Positions 55,871 through 64,000 of a DNA stretch of 64,000 bases are shown here, in pieces; the stretch's first letter is position 1; each line of letters begins with the position of its first letter. The notes below the pieces were generated by a model, which was given only the letters and a program-made list of their open reading frames with translations, was not told where the DNA came from and did no database searches. The DNA lies in NCBI RefSeq assembly GCF_001314225.1, contig NZ_CP012697.1, positions 3,038,001 to 3,102,000 of the forward strand. Direction: 5' to 3'. A program made the translations under genes and the position numbers. This DNA is from Microbacterium sp. No. 7. Its GTDB lineage: Bacteria; Actinomycetota; Actinomycetes; Actinomycetales; Microbacteriaceae.

Positions 55871-56845
55871 ATGCAGCGGCGCGTATCGATGGCCGACGTC
55901 GCCCGCGTCGCGGGCGTCTCGGCGCAGACGGTGAGCCGGGTCGTCAACGACAGCCCTCGCGTCGACCCCGCCACGCGCGAACGCGTCGAGCACGCCATGT
56001 CCGAGCTGGGCTATCTGCCGCACCGCGCCGCGCGTGCCCTGCGCACCGGCCGGTCGCACACGATCGGCGTCGTCGTCGCGACCCTCGCGACGGTCGGCAA
56101 CTCGCGCATGCTCGAGGCCGTCTCGACGGCGGCCGCCGCCCGGGGCTACGCGCTCATGGTCGTGTCGGTGACCGACCGCGCGGGCGTCGCCGACGCCTTC
56201 GCGCGGCTGCGCGCGCAGGGCGCGGACGGCGCGGTCGTGGTGAACGAGGCGACCGCCCTCGCGGCGGGCGCGGCACCGGACGGCGCGTTCGCGCTCGTCG
56301 CGGTCGACTGCCCCGGCAGCGTGCCGTTCCCCACCGTGCAGTCCGACCACGCGGGCGGCGCCGCGGCGGCGACGCGCCACCTGCTGTCGCGCGGTCACCA
56401 CACGGCGTGGCACGTCGCGGGTCCCGCGTCGTCGTTCGCCGCGGCGGAGCGCGAGCGGGGATGGCGCGATGCGCTGTCGCAGGCCGGCGCGCCGGCGCCC
56501 CCGCTCGAGCGCGGCGACTGGACCGCGGCATCCGGACACGCCGCCGGCACGCGCCTCGCGACCCGCGACGACGTCACGGCCGTGTTCGCGGCGAACGACC
56601 AGATGGCACTCGGCCTCGTCCGCGCCCTCGCCGACGCCGGCCGCCGCGTTCCCGAGGACGTCGCGGTCGCCGGCTTCGACGACGTCGCGGATGCCGCCGA
56701 CTACCGCCCTCCCCTGACGACCGTGCGGCAGGACTTCGACGCCCTCGGCGACGCCGCGGTGACCGCCCTGATCGGCGCCCTCGACGGCGCCGCCCCCACC
56801 CGCACCGTCATCCCCGCCCGCCTCGTCCCGCGCGCCAGCGCCTGA
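55871..56845 (+). CDS. LacI-family transcriptional regulator
   Basis: A 324-residue repressor. The N-terminal HTH reads SMADVARVAGVSAQTVSRVVN with the hinge ARALRTGRSHTIGVV. The periplasmic-binding-protein-like sensor domain ends with FAANDQMALGLVRAL and GFDDVADAADYRPPLTTVRQ. The start is ATG 55871 with GGAG 6 nt upstream. Divergent from galT-galK, it most likely represses them and responds to galactose or a galactoside. It may also control the alpha-galactoside operon further on (inference). Confidence 0.92.
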   Translation: MQRRVSMADVARVAGVSAQTVSRVVNDSPRVDPATRERVEHAMSELGYLPHRAARALRTGRSHTIGVVVATLATVGNSRMLEAVSTAAAARGYALMVVSVTDRAGVADAFARLRAQGADGAVVVNEATALAAGAAPDGAFALVAVDCPGSVPFPTVQSDHAGGAAAATRHLLSRGHHTAWHVAGPASSFAAAERERGWRDALSQAGAPAPPLERGDWTAASGHAAGTRLATRDDVTAVFAANDQMALGLVRALADAGRRVPEDVAVAGFDDVADAADYRPPLTTVRQDFDALGDAAVTALIGALDGAAPTRTVIPARLVPRASA

Positions 56846-56854
56846 CCCCCAGCC

Positions 56855-57109
56855 CGCGAGGGTGCCAGGTATTCTCGCGACGGTGCCAGTTGTCCCCGCG
56901 AGGGTGCCACTTGTCCCCGCGAGGGTGCCGTTTGTTCGCGCGAGAGTGCTTTCACGCCCGCGACGAAGGCACCCTCGGCAAGATAGGTGGCACCCTCGGC
57001 AAGACAAGTGGCACCCTCGGCGAGATAGGTGGCACCCTCGGCGAGACAAGTGGCACCCTCGCGGACGGACCGACGGACGAGTGGACGGACGAACGGACGG
57101 ACGGACGAA
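56855..57109. repeat. Inverted pair of 21-bp minisatellite arrays plus a GGAC microsatellite
   Basis: The left array has five 21-bp units of the CGCGAGGGTGCCACTTGTCCC type (56855-56959). The right array has four full units and a partial one in the opposite orientation (56968-57060), in which GATAGGT and GACAAGT ends alternate, giving a 42-bp higher-order period. Together they could fold into a long imperfect hairpin. 57063-57109 is a GGAC/GACG microsatellite. The island lies between converging lacI and LLM genes; both strands are open in several frames, but only because the unit is a multiple of three. Confidence 0.9.
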
Positions 57110-58228
57110 CTAGCGCGGCGGCATGCCGGCACGCGCGGCGTCGACGCGGGCGGCGTGGGTCGGGGCGTCGGGGACGGCTGCCGGGCGGTCGGCGGCGAGC
57201 TCGTGGCGCAGCGCGGGCACGACCTCGCCGCCGAGGAGGTCGAGCTGCTCCAGCACGGTCTTCAGCGGCAGGCCGGCGTGGTCGATGAGGAACAGCTGCC
57301 GCTGGTAGTCGCCGAACAGGTCACGCATGCCGGCGTAGCGGTCGATGACCTGCTGCGGCGAGCCGACCGTGAGCGGCGTGAGCTCGCAGAAGTCCTCCAG
57401 CGCGGGACCGTTGCCGTACACGGGCGCCTTGTCGAAATAGGGGCGGAACGCGCGCACGGCATCCTGCGAGTTGCGCGCCATGAACGCCTGCCCGCCGAGC
57501 CCGACGATCGCGGTCTCGGGAGCGCCGTGCCCGTGGTGCTGCCAGCGCTCGCGGTACAAGCCGATGAGCCGCTGGAAGTGCTGGGCGGGCCAGAAGATGT
57601 TGTTGGCGAAGAACCCGTCGCCGTAGGCGGCGGCCTGCTCCGCGACCTCCGGCGAGCGGATCGACCCGTGCCACACGAACGGCGGGATGCCGTCGAGCGG
57701 ACGCGGCGTCGACGTGAAGCCCTGCAGCGGCGTGCGGAACCGGCCCTGCCAGTACACGTCCTCCTCCCGCCACAGGCGGTGCAGCAGCGCCTAGTTCTCC
57801 AGCGCGAGCGGAAGGCCCGTGCGCAGATCCTTGCCGAACCACGGGTACACCTCGGCCGTGTTGCCGCGGCCGAGCATGAGATCCACGCGACCGCCGGCCA
57901 CGTGCTGCAGCATCGCGTAGTCTTCCGCGATCTTGACGGGGTCGTTCGTCGTGATGAGCGTCGTGGCGGTCGACAGCACGATGCGCTCGGTCCGCCCCGC
58001 GATGTACGCGAGCGTCGTCGTCGGCGACGACGAGAAGAACGGCGGGTTGTGGTGCTCCCCGAGCGCGAAGACGTCGAGCCCGACGTCCTCCGCGTGCTGG
58101 GCGATGGTGAGCACCGCGCGGATGCGCTCGGCCTCGCTGGGCGTGCGCCCCGTGGTGGGGTCCTCGGTGATGTCGCTGACGGTGAAGACGCCGAACTGCA
58201 TCCCCGGCCAGGTCGATGTGTCGCTCAC
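57110..58228 (-). pseudogene. LLM-class flavin-dependent oxidoreductase with an in-frame amber codon
   Basis: GTG 58228 opens a bacterial luciferase-like oxidoreductase (MQFGVFTVSD, GLDVFALGEHH, LMLGRGN) that meets TAG at 57791-57793, codon 146. The same frame resumes directly (ALLHRLWREEDVYWQG, then FTSTPRPLDGIPPFVWHG) to 57110, about 372 codons in all. Homologues I recall have ENYALL where this gene has EN-stop-ALL, so a Tyr TAC to TAG change is the simplest cause. No other damage is seen, so the event is recent, a sequencing error, or suppressed. Confidence 0.82.
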
Positions 58229-58350
58229 CCGTCCACCGTAGCCAGGCAGCACCCGGGCCGCGAGCAGCAGATGGTGGGCGCTCGTCGCCGCCTCGCACCC
58301 CGGCATCCGACAACAGGCGCCCACGATTCCGAGGGGCGTGCGACGGACGC

Positions 58351-58395
58351 CGAAGCGGATGCCGGGGCCGCCCGAGGCCCCGGCATCCGCTTTCG
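58351..58395 (-). terminator. Terminator after the sugar permease operon
   Basis: Sixteen-bp perfect arms (AGCGGATGCCGGGGCC at 58354-58369 and its complement at 58376-58391) with a 6-nt loop, 20 nt beyond the permease stop. It separates the transporter operon from the LLM pseudogene. Nothing else is evident in 58229-58410. Confidence 0.75.
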
Positions 58396-58410
58396 GTCGG
58401 CGCGGACCGG

Positions 58411-59304
58411 CTACTTGATCGAGCCGCGCATCACGCCGGAGATGACCCAGCGCTGCGAGAACACGTACACGATCAGCAGCGGCGCCATCGCCATGAGGTA
58501 CGACGCGAACGCGACCGTGTAGTCGGTGTTGTACTGGCCCTGCAGCACGTACTGCGCGAGCGGCAGCGTGCGCGAGCCGGGATCGGTGAGCAGCACGAGC
58601 GGCAGGATGAAGTCGTTCCACGCCCACACGCACGTGAGGATGCCGACCGTCGCGTTCATCGGGGTGAGCAGCGGGAAGATGATCCGCCAGAACACGCCCC
58701 ACGTCGACGAGCCGTCCATGCGCGCCGCCTCCTCGAGCTCGATCGGGATCGAGCGGATGTAGGCGGAGTAGATGAACACGTTGAGCGACAGCCCGTAGAT
58801 CGTGTACAGGATGATCGCGCCGCCCTGGTTGTCGAGCCCCAGCATGGCCGTCTGCTTCACGAGCGGCAGCATGATGATGGGGAACGGGATGAACAGCGCC
58901 GCGAGCAGGTAGTAGAACACGCCCTTGAAGAACGGCCGGTGCATGTTGCGCGCCAGCGCGTACGCGGCGACCGAGCTCGTGAGCAGGGTGAAGACCACCG
59001 ACCCGACGGTGATCAGCGCCGTGTTCAGCAGCGCCTGCGCGAAGCGGGTGCGCTCCCACGCCTCGGGGAAGTTCTCCCAGCGGATGGGGTTCGGGATCTC
59101 GAAGCCCGACGCGCCGACGAGCTGGTCGGGCGACTTGAGGGCGACGACGACCGCGAGGTACATCGGCACCAGCACGGTGAGCGCGCAGACCGCGATGAGC
59201 GCCGTCGCCCACCAGTTGGTGCGACGGGTGTCGCCGTCGAGCGAGGCCTTCCGGGCGCGGCGGGCGCCCGGGGCGGGGGCTGTGGTGATCGCTGCGGTGG
59301 CCAT
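58411..59304 (-). CDS. Carbohydrate ABC transporter permease (MalG type)
   Basis: A 297-residue inner-membrane permease with six helices. The EAA loop that docks the ATPase is visible as ELEEAARMDGSSTWGVFWRI near residue 200. The ATG shares one base with the stop of the other permease (TGATG). No ATPase gene is in the operon, as in many actinobacterial sugar importers that share MsiK. With the adjacent alpha-galactosidase, the likely substrates are raffinose-type or melibiose-type sugars. Confidence 0.92.
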   Translation of the reverse strand: MATAAITTAPAPGARRARKASLDGDTRRTNWWATALIAVCALTVLVPMYLAVVVALKSPDQLVGASGFEIPNPIRWENFPEAWERTRFAQALLNTALITVGSVVFTLLTSSVAAYALARNMHRPFFKGVFYYLLAALFIPFPIIMLPLVKQTAMLGLDNQGGAIILYTIYGLSLNVFIYSAYIRSIPIELEEAARMDGSSTWGVFWRIIFPLLTPMNATVGILTCVWAWNDFILPLVLLTDPGSRTLPLAQYVLQGQYNTDYTVAFASYLMAMAPLLIVYVFSQRWVISGVMRGSIK

Positions 59305-60236
59305 CAGGCGTCCGCCTCTCTGCTCTGGAGGACCTTGAACTGCAGGAGGGAGACGACCGTGATGACGATGAAGAAGATCACCGCGTTGGCCGTCTGGTAC
59401 GCGAACTCGCCGCCCGCGTACCCGCCCTTGAAGATCAGCATCGTGATCGACTCGGTCGAGGTGCCCGGGCCGCCGTTCGTCAGCGCCACGATGGGATCGA
59501 ACACCTGTAGGAAGCCCTTGAGGCTCAGCACGACGTTGATCGTGAAGAACGCCCCGATGAGCGGGAAGGTGATGGACCGGAACTGTCGCCACGGCGACGC
59601 CCCGTCGATGGATGCCGCCTCGTACACCTCGGCGGGGATCGTCTGCAGCCCCGAGAGGTAGATGATGATCGAGAACGCGCACGCCTGCCAGACCGCGAGG
59701 GTCACGATCGCCAGCCACGCCCAGTCGGGGTTGGAGAGGATGTTGTCGGCGAACAGCGGGATGCCGGGGAGCAGGCGCGGCAGCGAGCTCGTGAAGATGA
59801 ACTGGAAGACGTAGCCGATGACGAGGATCGCGACGACGTACGGCACGAAGTAGACGCCGCGGAAGAAGTTGCGCGCCTTGATCTTCGCGTTGAGGCCCAG
59901 CGCGATCGCGAGCGAGAACGCGTTGGTCAGCACCGTCGCGACGATCGCGAACAGGAACGAGAAGCCGTAGGCGCTCCAGACGCGGTCGTCCTTGAACAGG
60001 TTGACGTAGTTGGAGACGCCGACCATGTTCCAGTCGCCGTAGCCCGCGTAGTTCGTGAAGCTGAAGAACACGCCCACGAGCATCGGCAGGGTGTGGAACG
60101 CCGCGAAGGCGATGACGCACGGCCAGATCATCCAGTAGAACGCGGGGAGCGCCCGCGAGGAGGTCGTGCGCACGCGCTTCGCGCGCGTCCGCGGGCCGCC
60201 GGCGGTGGACCGCACGGCTTCGGTGAGGGTGCTCAT
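59304..60236 (-). CDS. Carbohydrate ABC transporter permease (MalF/UgpA type)
   Basis: A 310-residue permease. After a basic N-terminus there are six helices and the EAA loop EVYEAASIDGASPWRQFRSI near residue 215. The ATG overlaps the binding-protein stop by 4 bp (ATGA). It is the middle gene of binding protein, permease, permease. Heterodimer with the MalG-type protein at 58411. Confidence 0.92.
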   Translation of the reverse strand: MSTLTEAVRSTAGGPRTRAKRVRTTSSRALPAFYWMIWPCVIAFAAFHTLPMLVGVFFSFTNYAGYGDWNMVGVSNYVNLFKDDRVWSAYGFSFLFAIVATVLTNAFSLAIALGLNAKIKARNFFRGVYFVPYVVAILVIGYVFQFIFTSSLPRLLPGIPLFADNILSNPDWAWLAIVTLAVWQACAFSIIIYLSGLQTIPAEVYEAASIDGASPWRQFRSITFPLIGAFFTINVVLSLKGFLQVFDPIVALTNGGPGTSTESITMLIFKGGYAGGEFAYQTANAVIFFIVITVVSLLQFKVLQSREADA

Positions 60237-61522
60237 CGTCCGTCTCCCGTCACGGGGATCGTGCGGGCGGCGACCTTGCGCCACTCGCTGTCGAGGGTGG
60301 CGAGCGTGGCGCCCGCGTTGCCGGTGAAGACGGCCTCCTGCACGTACTCGGCGAGCGGGATGCCCGGCGGGATCTGGTGGTCGAGGAAGCCGGTGATGCG
60401 GCCGTCGTCGAAGAACGGCTTGACCGACTGGATCGACAGGTCGTCGCTGAGCTCGGCGTCGATGACCGACGGGATCATGTTCTGCGATGCGGAGATGCGC
60501 TCGATGACGTCGGGCCGGAACAGGTACTCGATGAACCGGATCGCCTCTTCGCGGTGCGGGGTGTCGCGCCCCATCGTGATGACCGCGTCGACGCCCGACA
60601 CGATGAGCCGGTCCTCCTCGCGATCGGTCGGGTAGGGGAAGATCGCGGCGCGGATGTCGGGATCGACCTGCTTGATGCCGTTGACGGCCCAGATGCCCTG
60701 CATCATCATCGCGGCCTCGCCGCGCGCGAACGCGGCGTTGCCGTCGTCGTAGGTGCGTCCGCGGTAGCCCTCCTGCGCGTAGGAGAAGAGCTGCTGCTGC
60801 CGCTCCAGCGCCTCCAGGAAGTCCTTCTCGAACGACACCGGCGAGCTCGGCCCGACGTTCTCCCCCGCGGCGCGCATCTCGTCGAAGAAGCCGCCCTGCG
60901 ACGGGTAGGCGCCGAGGCCGTTGAAGGCGGGAACGGCGGTCCACGAGTCGGCGAGCGTGGCGTAGAAGGGCTGGATGCCGGCCGCCTGCAGCTGCTCGCA
61001 CACGGCGATCAGCTCGTCCCAGGTCTCGGGCACCTCGATGCCCTGCTCCTCGAAGATGTCGACGTTGTAGATGATGCCGTTGGCGTTGTTGAAGTAGCCG
61101 AGGCTGTTCACCTCGCCCTCGCGGTTGCCGAGATCGGCGAGGATCTGCTGCACGGCCGGGTTGATGGTCTGCAGCACCGGCTCGTCGGAGAAGTCGTAGA
61201 ACACCCCGGCCTGCGCGAGCCGCCCGAAGTTGCCGTTGCCGTTGAGCGTGATGACGTCCGGCGCCTTGTCCTTGACGAGGAGCGTGCGGATGACGGTGTC
61301 GGCGTCGGGAACCTGGTTCTGCACGACCTTGATGTCGGGGTTCTCGGCCTCGAAGTCGGCGATGATGGCGTCGAAGTCCTCGCGCGCCTCGCCCTTGAAC
61401 TGGAAGAAGTTGAGCGTCGTGACGCTCGTGCCGGGGCTGCTCGCGCACCCGCCCAGCGCGAGGGCCACGGCGATGGCGACGGTCCCCGCCACGCGGACCC
61501 TTCGTCGATGACCTGTTCTCAT
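60233..61522 (-). CDS. Sugar ABC transporter substrate-binding lipoprotein
   Basis: A 429-residue lipoprotein of the family 1 solute-binding type. The signal peptide ends in LALGGC with lipid-modified Cys near residue 26. The mature part shows the cluster's typical features: VITLNGNGNFGRLAQAG, NGIIYNVDIFEEQGIEVPETWDEL and the aromatic-rich sugar cleft (SWTAVPAFNGLGAYPSQGG). It lies 78 bp downstream of the alpha-galactosidase gene and is coupled to the permeases. The substrate is inferred as an alpha-galactoside. Confidence 0.9.
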   Translation of the reverse strand: MRTGHRRRVRVAGTVAIAVALALGGCASSPGTSVTTLNFFQFKGEAREDFDAIIADFEAENPDIKVVQNQVPDADTVIRTLLVKDKAPDVITLNGNGNFGRLAQAGVFYDFSDEPVLQTINPAVQQILADLGNREGEVNSLGYFNNANGIIYNVDIFEEQGIEVPETWDELIAVCEQLQAAGIQPFYATLADSWTAVPAFNGLGAYPSQGGFFDEMRAAGENVGPSSPVSFEKDFLEALERQQQLFSYAQEGYRGRTYDDGNAAFARGEAAMMMQGIWAVNGIKQVDPDIRAAIFPYPTDREEDRLIVSGVDAVITMGRDTPHREEAIRFIEYLFRPDVIERISASQNMIPSVIDAELSDDLSIQSVKPFFDDGRITGFLDHQIPPGIPLAEYVQEAVFTGNAGATLATLDSEWRKVAARTIPVTGDGR

Positions 61523-61600
61523 TCGTGCGCCTCCTTGCGCTGTGGTGGTCGTGGGATGCCCGCCCCGGAGCCCGCCGTCCGGGCCCCGTTCCGGCGGGCG

Positions 61601-63766
61601 CTATGCCGTGAGCTCGATGACGACGGCCTGCTGCGGGTCCTGGACGGGGGGCCGGATGCCGGCGACGGCGAGCTGCCGGCCCGTGAGCACGGTGTCGTGG
61701 TGCGCCCAGCGCAGCGCCGACTGCGCCGGGTGCTGCACGATGCCGCCGGGGGTGACGATGCGCACGCGGTACCGCACGTCGGGATCGAGGCCGACCAGGC
61801 GGATGCGGCCGCTCGGCGAGGCCGCGAGCGTCTGCGTCTGCGTCACGGTGAAGAACGCGTGCTCCCGGTCGACGGCGACGACGCCGCGCACGTCGAGTCC
61901 CGGATCGGCGACGTCGACGTTCACGAGCCGCCCCGTCGCGACGAGCGGGCGCACGCGGCGGGCGAGCGCCACCCACGCGGCGATGTCGGCGCGCTCGTCG
62001 GAGGTCAGCGTCGTGACGTCCCACTCGATGCCGAAGTGCCCGAACAGGGCGACGGCGCCGCTGAGCGCGAGCGACACGGTGCGGCCCGAGGAGTGCACGC
62101 GGGGCGTCGTGAGGTGCATGCCGATCATCTCGGGCGGCACGACGAGCGCGGTGTAGCGCTGGTTGCCGAGCCGCTCGTTCGGGTCGAGGCTGTCGCTGGC
62201 CCAGATGCGGTCGGTGCGATCGAGGATGCCGAGGTCGACGCGCGCGCCGCCCGATGCGCAGCTCTCGATCTCGAGGCCGGGGTGCGTGCGCGTGAGCTCG
62301 TCGATGAGCCGGTAGACGGCGGCCGTGTGCGCGTGCACCCGCGAGGAGCCGCCGGCGCCGGAACCGGCATCCACCAGGTCGCGATTGTGGTCCCACTTCA
62401 GGTACGCGATCGGATACTCGTCGAGCAGGGCGTGCAGCTGCCGGGCGATGTGGGCGTACGCGTCGTCGCGGGAGAGGTCGAGCACCTGCTGCTGCCGCGC
62501 CGACGGCGGCAGCTCGTCGCGGCCGCGCAGGATCCATTCGGGGTGGGCGCGCGCGAGCTCGCTGTCGGGGTTGATCATCTCGGGCTCGACCCACAGGCCG
62601 AACTCCATGCCGAGCGCCGTGACGCGATCGGCGAGCGGATGCAGGCCCTCGGGCCACAGGTCGCGGTCGACCTCCCAGTCGCCGAGGCCCGCGGTGTCGT
62701 CGCGGCGGCCGAGGAACCAGCCGTCGTCGAGCACGAAGCGCTCAACGCCGATGTCGCTCGCCGCCTCGGCGAGGGCGAGCAGCTTGGGCAGGGAGTGGTC
62801 GAAGTAGACCGCCTCCCAGGTGTTGAGCGTGATGGGGCGCGGACGACGGGGATGCTGCGGGCGCGCCCGCCACTCCGCGTGGAAGCGCCCTGCGAGCTCG
62901 TCGAGCCCGTCGCCCCACGAGCCGAGCAGCCACGGCGACGCGTACGTCTCGCCCGGCCCGAGCACGATCTCGCCGAAGGCCAGCAGCTCGCCGCCGGCGA
63001 GGAAGGACTCGCCCGTCGTCGTGCGCTCGGCGAGCAGGCGCTGATTGCCGCTCCAGGCGACGTGGACGCCGTGCACGAGGCCGCTCTCGAACCCGAACCC
63101 GGGCCGGCCCGCGGCGAGCAGCAGGGTCGAGTCGGCGCCGGGCCGGCCGCGCCGGCTCTCGCGGAGGTGCGTGCCGAAGGTCAGCTCGCGTCGCTGCGGG
63201 GAGCGCTCGCGCAGGTGCCGCCCCGTCGTGTCGAGGATCTCGGTGGCCTCCCACGGCACGGGGAGCGAGGGCTGCAGGGCCGTCACGGTGAAGGGCGCGG
63301 AGACCGTGTTGGTGAGCGTGAGCCGCTGGCGCACGAGTCCGCTCGCGCCGACGGCGAGCTCGGCGCGCAGGGCGAGTCCGGCCTGCCGATCGGCGAGGTC
63401 GACGACGATCGACGCCGGCGTCGTCTCGATGCCGACGGGGTCGAAGCGCAGGCTCAGCGCCCGGCCGTCGCGGCCGCCCTCGATCGTCGGGGTGCCGAGC
63501 CAGCCGTCGGCGGGCGTCGCGGCGAGCGAGAGGCGCGCCGTCTCGTCGAGCCCGCCCGACACCCGCTGCGGCAGCGCCGCGATCGCGAGCGAGCGGAGCG
63601 CCTCGGCATCCGCGTCGCCGAGATCGGGCCCCCAGTGCAGGATCGACGGCGCACGCCCCGCGGGCACGTCGACGACCACGCTGGTGCCGCCCCGTCGCAC
63701 GTGCAGCACGGAAGGCGCCGTCGAGGGGGCGCCGGCGGTGCGGATGTCTTCGGCATCGAGTCGCAT
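61601..63766 (-). CDS. Alpha-galactosidase, GH36
   Basis: A 721-residue retaining glycosidase of the large GH36 type. The N-terminal beta-supersandwich spans ~1-320, then the TIM barrel with FVLDDGWFLGRRDD. The nucleophile Asp459 lies in YLKWDHNRD, and the acid/base Asp525 in WASDSLDPNE. There is no signal peptide, so imported oligosaccharides are cut inside the cell. ATG 63766 is only 7 nt from a TAACTA -10, so the mRNA is probably leaderless. It leads the transporter genes. Confidence 0.93.
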   Translation of the reverse strand: MRLDAEDIRTAGAPSTAPSVLHVRRGGTSVVVDVPAGRAPSILHWGPDLGDADAEALRSLAIAALPQRVSGGLDETARLSLAATPADGWLGTPTIEGGRDGRALSLRFDPVGIETTPASIVVDLADRQAGLALRAELAVGASGLVRQRLTLTNTVSAPFTVTALQPSLPVPWEATEILDTTGRHLRERSPQRRELTFGTHLRESRRGRPGADSTLLLAAGRPGFGFESGLVHGVHVAWSGNQRLLAERTTTGESFLAGGELLAFGEIVLGPGETYASPWLLGSWGDGLDELAGRFHAEWRARPQHPRRPRPITLNTWEAVYFDHSLPKLLALAEAASDIGVERFVLDDGWFLGRRDDTAGLGDWEVDRDLWPEGLHPLADRVTALGMEFGLWVEPEMINPDSELARAHPEWILRGRDELPPSARQQQVLDLSRDDAYAHIARQLHALLDEYPIAYLKWDHNRDLVDAGSGAGGSSRVHAHTAAVYRLIDELTRTHPGLEIESCASGGARVDLGILDRTDRIWASDSLDPNERLGNQRYTALVVPPEMIGMHLTTPRVHSSGRTVSLALSGAVALFGHFGIEWDVTTLTSDERADIAAWVALARRVRPLVATGRLVNVDVADPGLDVRGVVAVDREHAFFTVTQTQTLAASPSGRIRLVGLDPDVRYRVRIVTPGGIVQHPAQSALRWAHHDTVLTGRQLAVAGIRPPVQDPQQAVVIELTA

Positions 63767-63773
63767 GCGAGAA

Positions 63774-63802
63774 TAGTTACACGAGTAACCATCCTTCGGC
63801 AA
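63774..63802 (-). promoter_or_regulatory. Alpha-galactosidase promoter with operator
   Basis: On the minus strand, TTGCCG (63797-63802) and TAACTA (63774-63779) are 17 bp apart, with the start codon 7 nt further on. The inverted repeat GTTACACGAGTAAC (63776-63789) overlaps the -10 and extends into the spacer, a repressor position. Confidence 0.6.
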
Positions 63803-63841
63803 GAGGAGATGCTTCTAAGTTTTCATCCCAGATTCTCGCTA

Positions 63842-63871
63842 TCGACACGTGTAACTCACGAGTGACAGAAT
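63842..63871 (+). promoter_or_regulatory. Oxidoreductase promoter with operator
   Basis: TCGACA (63842-63847) and CAGAAT (63866-63871) are 18 bp apart and place the start at the GTG 63879. GTAACTCACGAGTGAC (63851-63866), an imperfect palindrome, fills the spacer and shares CACGAGT with the operator at 63776-63789. Confidence 0.55.
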
Positions 63872-63878
63872 GGCTGTC

Positions 63879-64000
63879 GTGACATCACCCGCACCGTTCT
63901 CCCTCGGCGTCGTGGGCGCCGGCCAGTTCTCCGGCCACTTCGCGAGGCTCTTCCGCGCGCATCCGCTCGTGTCGTCGGTGCGGGTCACCGATCTGCTCCC
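63879..64000 (+). CDS. Gfo/Idh/MocA-family oxidoreductase, 3' end outside the window
   Basis: The first ~40 residues (from GTG 63879; ATG 63870 is an alternative) read FSLGVVGAGQFSGHFARLF, the NAD(P)-binding start of sugar dehydrogenases in this family, followed by HPLVSSVRVTDL. It is divergent from the alpha-galactosidase with matching operators, so it probably oxidises a sugar released by that pathway. The rest is beyond the window. Confidence 0.8.
   Translation, partial: MTSPAPFSLGVVGAGQFSGHFARLFRAHPLVSSVRVTDLL

Noticed and set aside
56701-57132. Minus-strand frame across the minisatellites giving EGATCLA/EGATYLA heptapeptide repeats
   Set aside because: The 21-bp unit is a multiple of three, so any frame yields heptads. 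There is no start signal, and the frame runs into the antisense of lacI.
60377-63865. Very long plus-strand open frame opposite the sugar-binding protein and alpha-galactosidase genes
   Set aside because: It is antisense to two genes with clear catalytic and lipoprotein motifs, is Arg/Gly/Asp-rich without any family signature, and results from the scarcity of stop codons at this GC content.

Overview
The window is about 71% G+C, very densely coded on both strands, and reads as chromosome of an actinobacterium in the Microbacteriaceae, most likely Microbacterium or a close relative. The support is the gene content and order (recA-recX, DUF3046, a ClgR-like regulator, cinA, pgsA and ftsK in one line; dapA-RNase J; thyA-dfrA-dapA), the Tat and lipoprotein signals, the many leaderless-looking promoters, and a conspicuous excess of the heptamer GGATGCC/GGCATCC. 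No tRNA, rRNA, CRISPR array, prophage or intact insertion sequence was found. Genus assignment is inference.

Layout. 0-1.6 kb: 3' part of an S9 peptidase. 1.6-2.9 kb: a near-consensus promoter, a hairpin-rich low-coding stretch and a small membrane-anchored protein. 2.9-7.3 kb: a DtxR-type regulator in one operon with an Fbp-type ferric iron ABC transporter. 7.3-9.3 kb: a divergent NarL-type two-component pair whose promoter overlaps an iron-box-like palindrome. 9.4-17.2 kb: flavin reductase, HflX, a methyltransferase, an MFS carrier, dapF, miaA and miaB. 17.3-20.9 kb: a beta-lactamase-fold lipoprotein and a PadR/HAAS/lipoprotein operon. 21.1-27.7 kb: recX, recA, DUF3046, ClgR-like regulator, cinA, pgsA, ftsK. 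27.7-28.2 kb: a repeat-only island. 28.2-33.4 kb: acetyltransferase, RNase J, dapA, dfrA, thyA, a GAP-family membrane protein. 33.5-38 kb: a second two-component pair joined by three tiny overlapping cistrons, then a thiol-redox group and an epimerase. 38-42.1 kb: a Tat-exported protein, a TPR protein, dapB, a phosphatase and an aldo/keto reductase. 42.2-43.5 kb: a lower-GC patch with a wrecked secreted serine protease and a small secreted protein that shares its tail. 43.7-46 kb: pnp with a structured leader. 46.4-49.5 kb: an MFS carrier, a frameshifted small membrane protein, and a lower-GC pair made of a secreted precursor and a small helical protein. 49.7-53.3 kb: a glycosyltransferase-SGNH hydrolase fusion, a DedA protein and a gamma-glutamyl hydrolase. 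53.4-64 kb: a galactose/alpha-galactoside block.

How the genes work together. The right end is a coherent catabolic region: an importer (binding protein plus two permeases, no ATPase), an alpha-galactosidase, and the Leloir enzymes GalK and GalT with a divergent LacI-type repressor. Operator-like inverted repeats lie on the galT/lacI and alpha-galactosidase/oxidoreductase divergent promoters. The left end is an iron-uptake module with its own regulator. The middle is mostly housekeeping: lysine/diaminopimelate (dapF, dapA, dapB), thymidylate/folate (thyA, dfrA), tRNA modification (miaA, miaB), RNA decay (RNase J, PNPase), recombination and chromosome partition.

The most unusual things seen are: three coupled six-codon cistrons made by a 17-bp tandem repeat between a histidine kinase and its response regulator; a secreted YPVVADP-type precursor with a hydrophobic cysteine-flanked C-terminus next to a small cytosolic partner; two neighbouring small genes sharing a DVCADIPC tail; a GT4-SGNH hydrolase fusion; an in-frame amber codon in an otherwise intact LLM oxidoreductase; and two intergenic repeat islands (27.8-28.2 and 56.9-57.1 kb).
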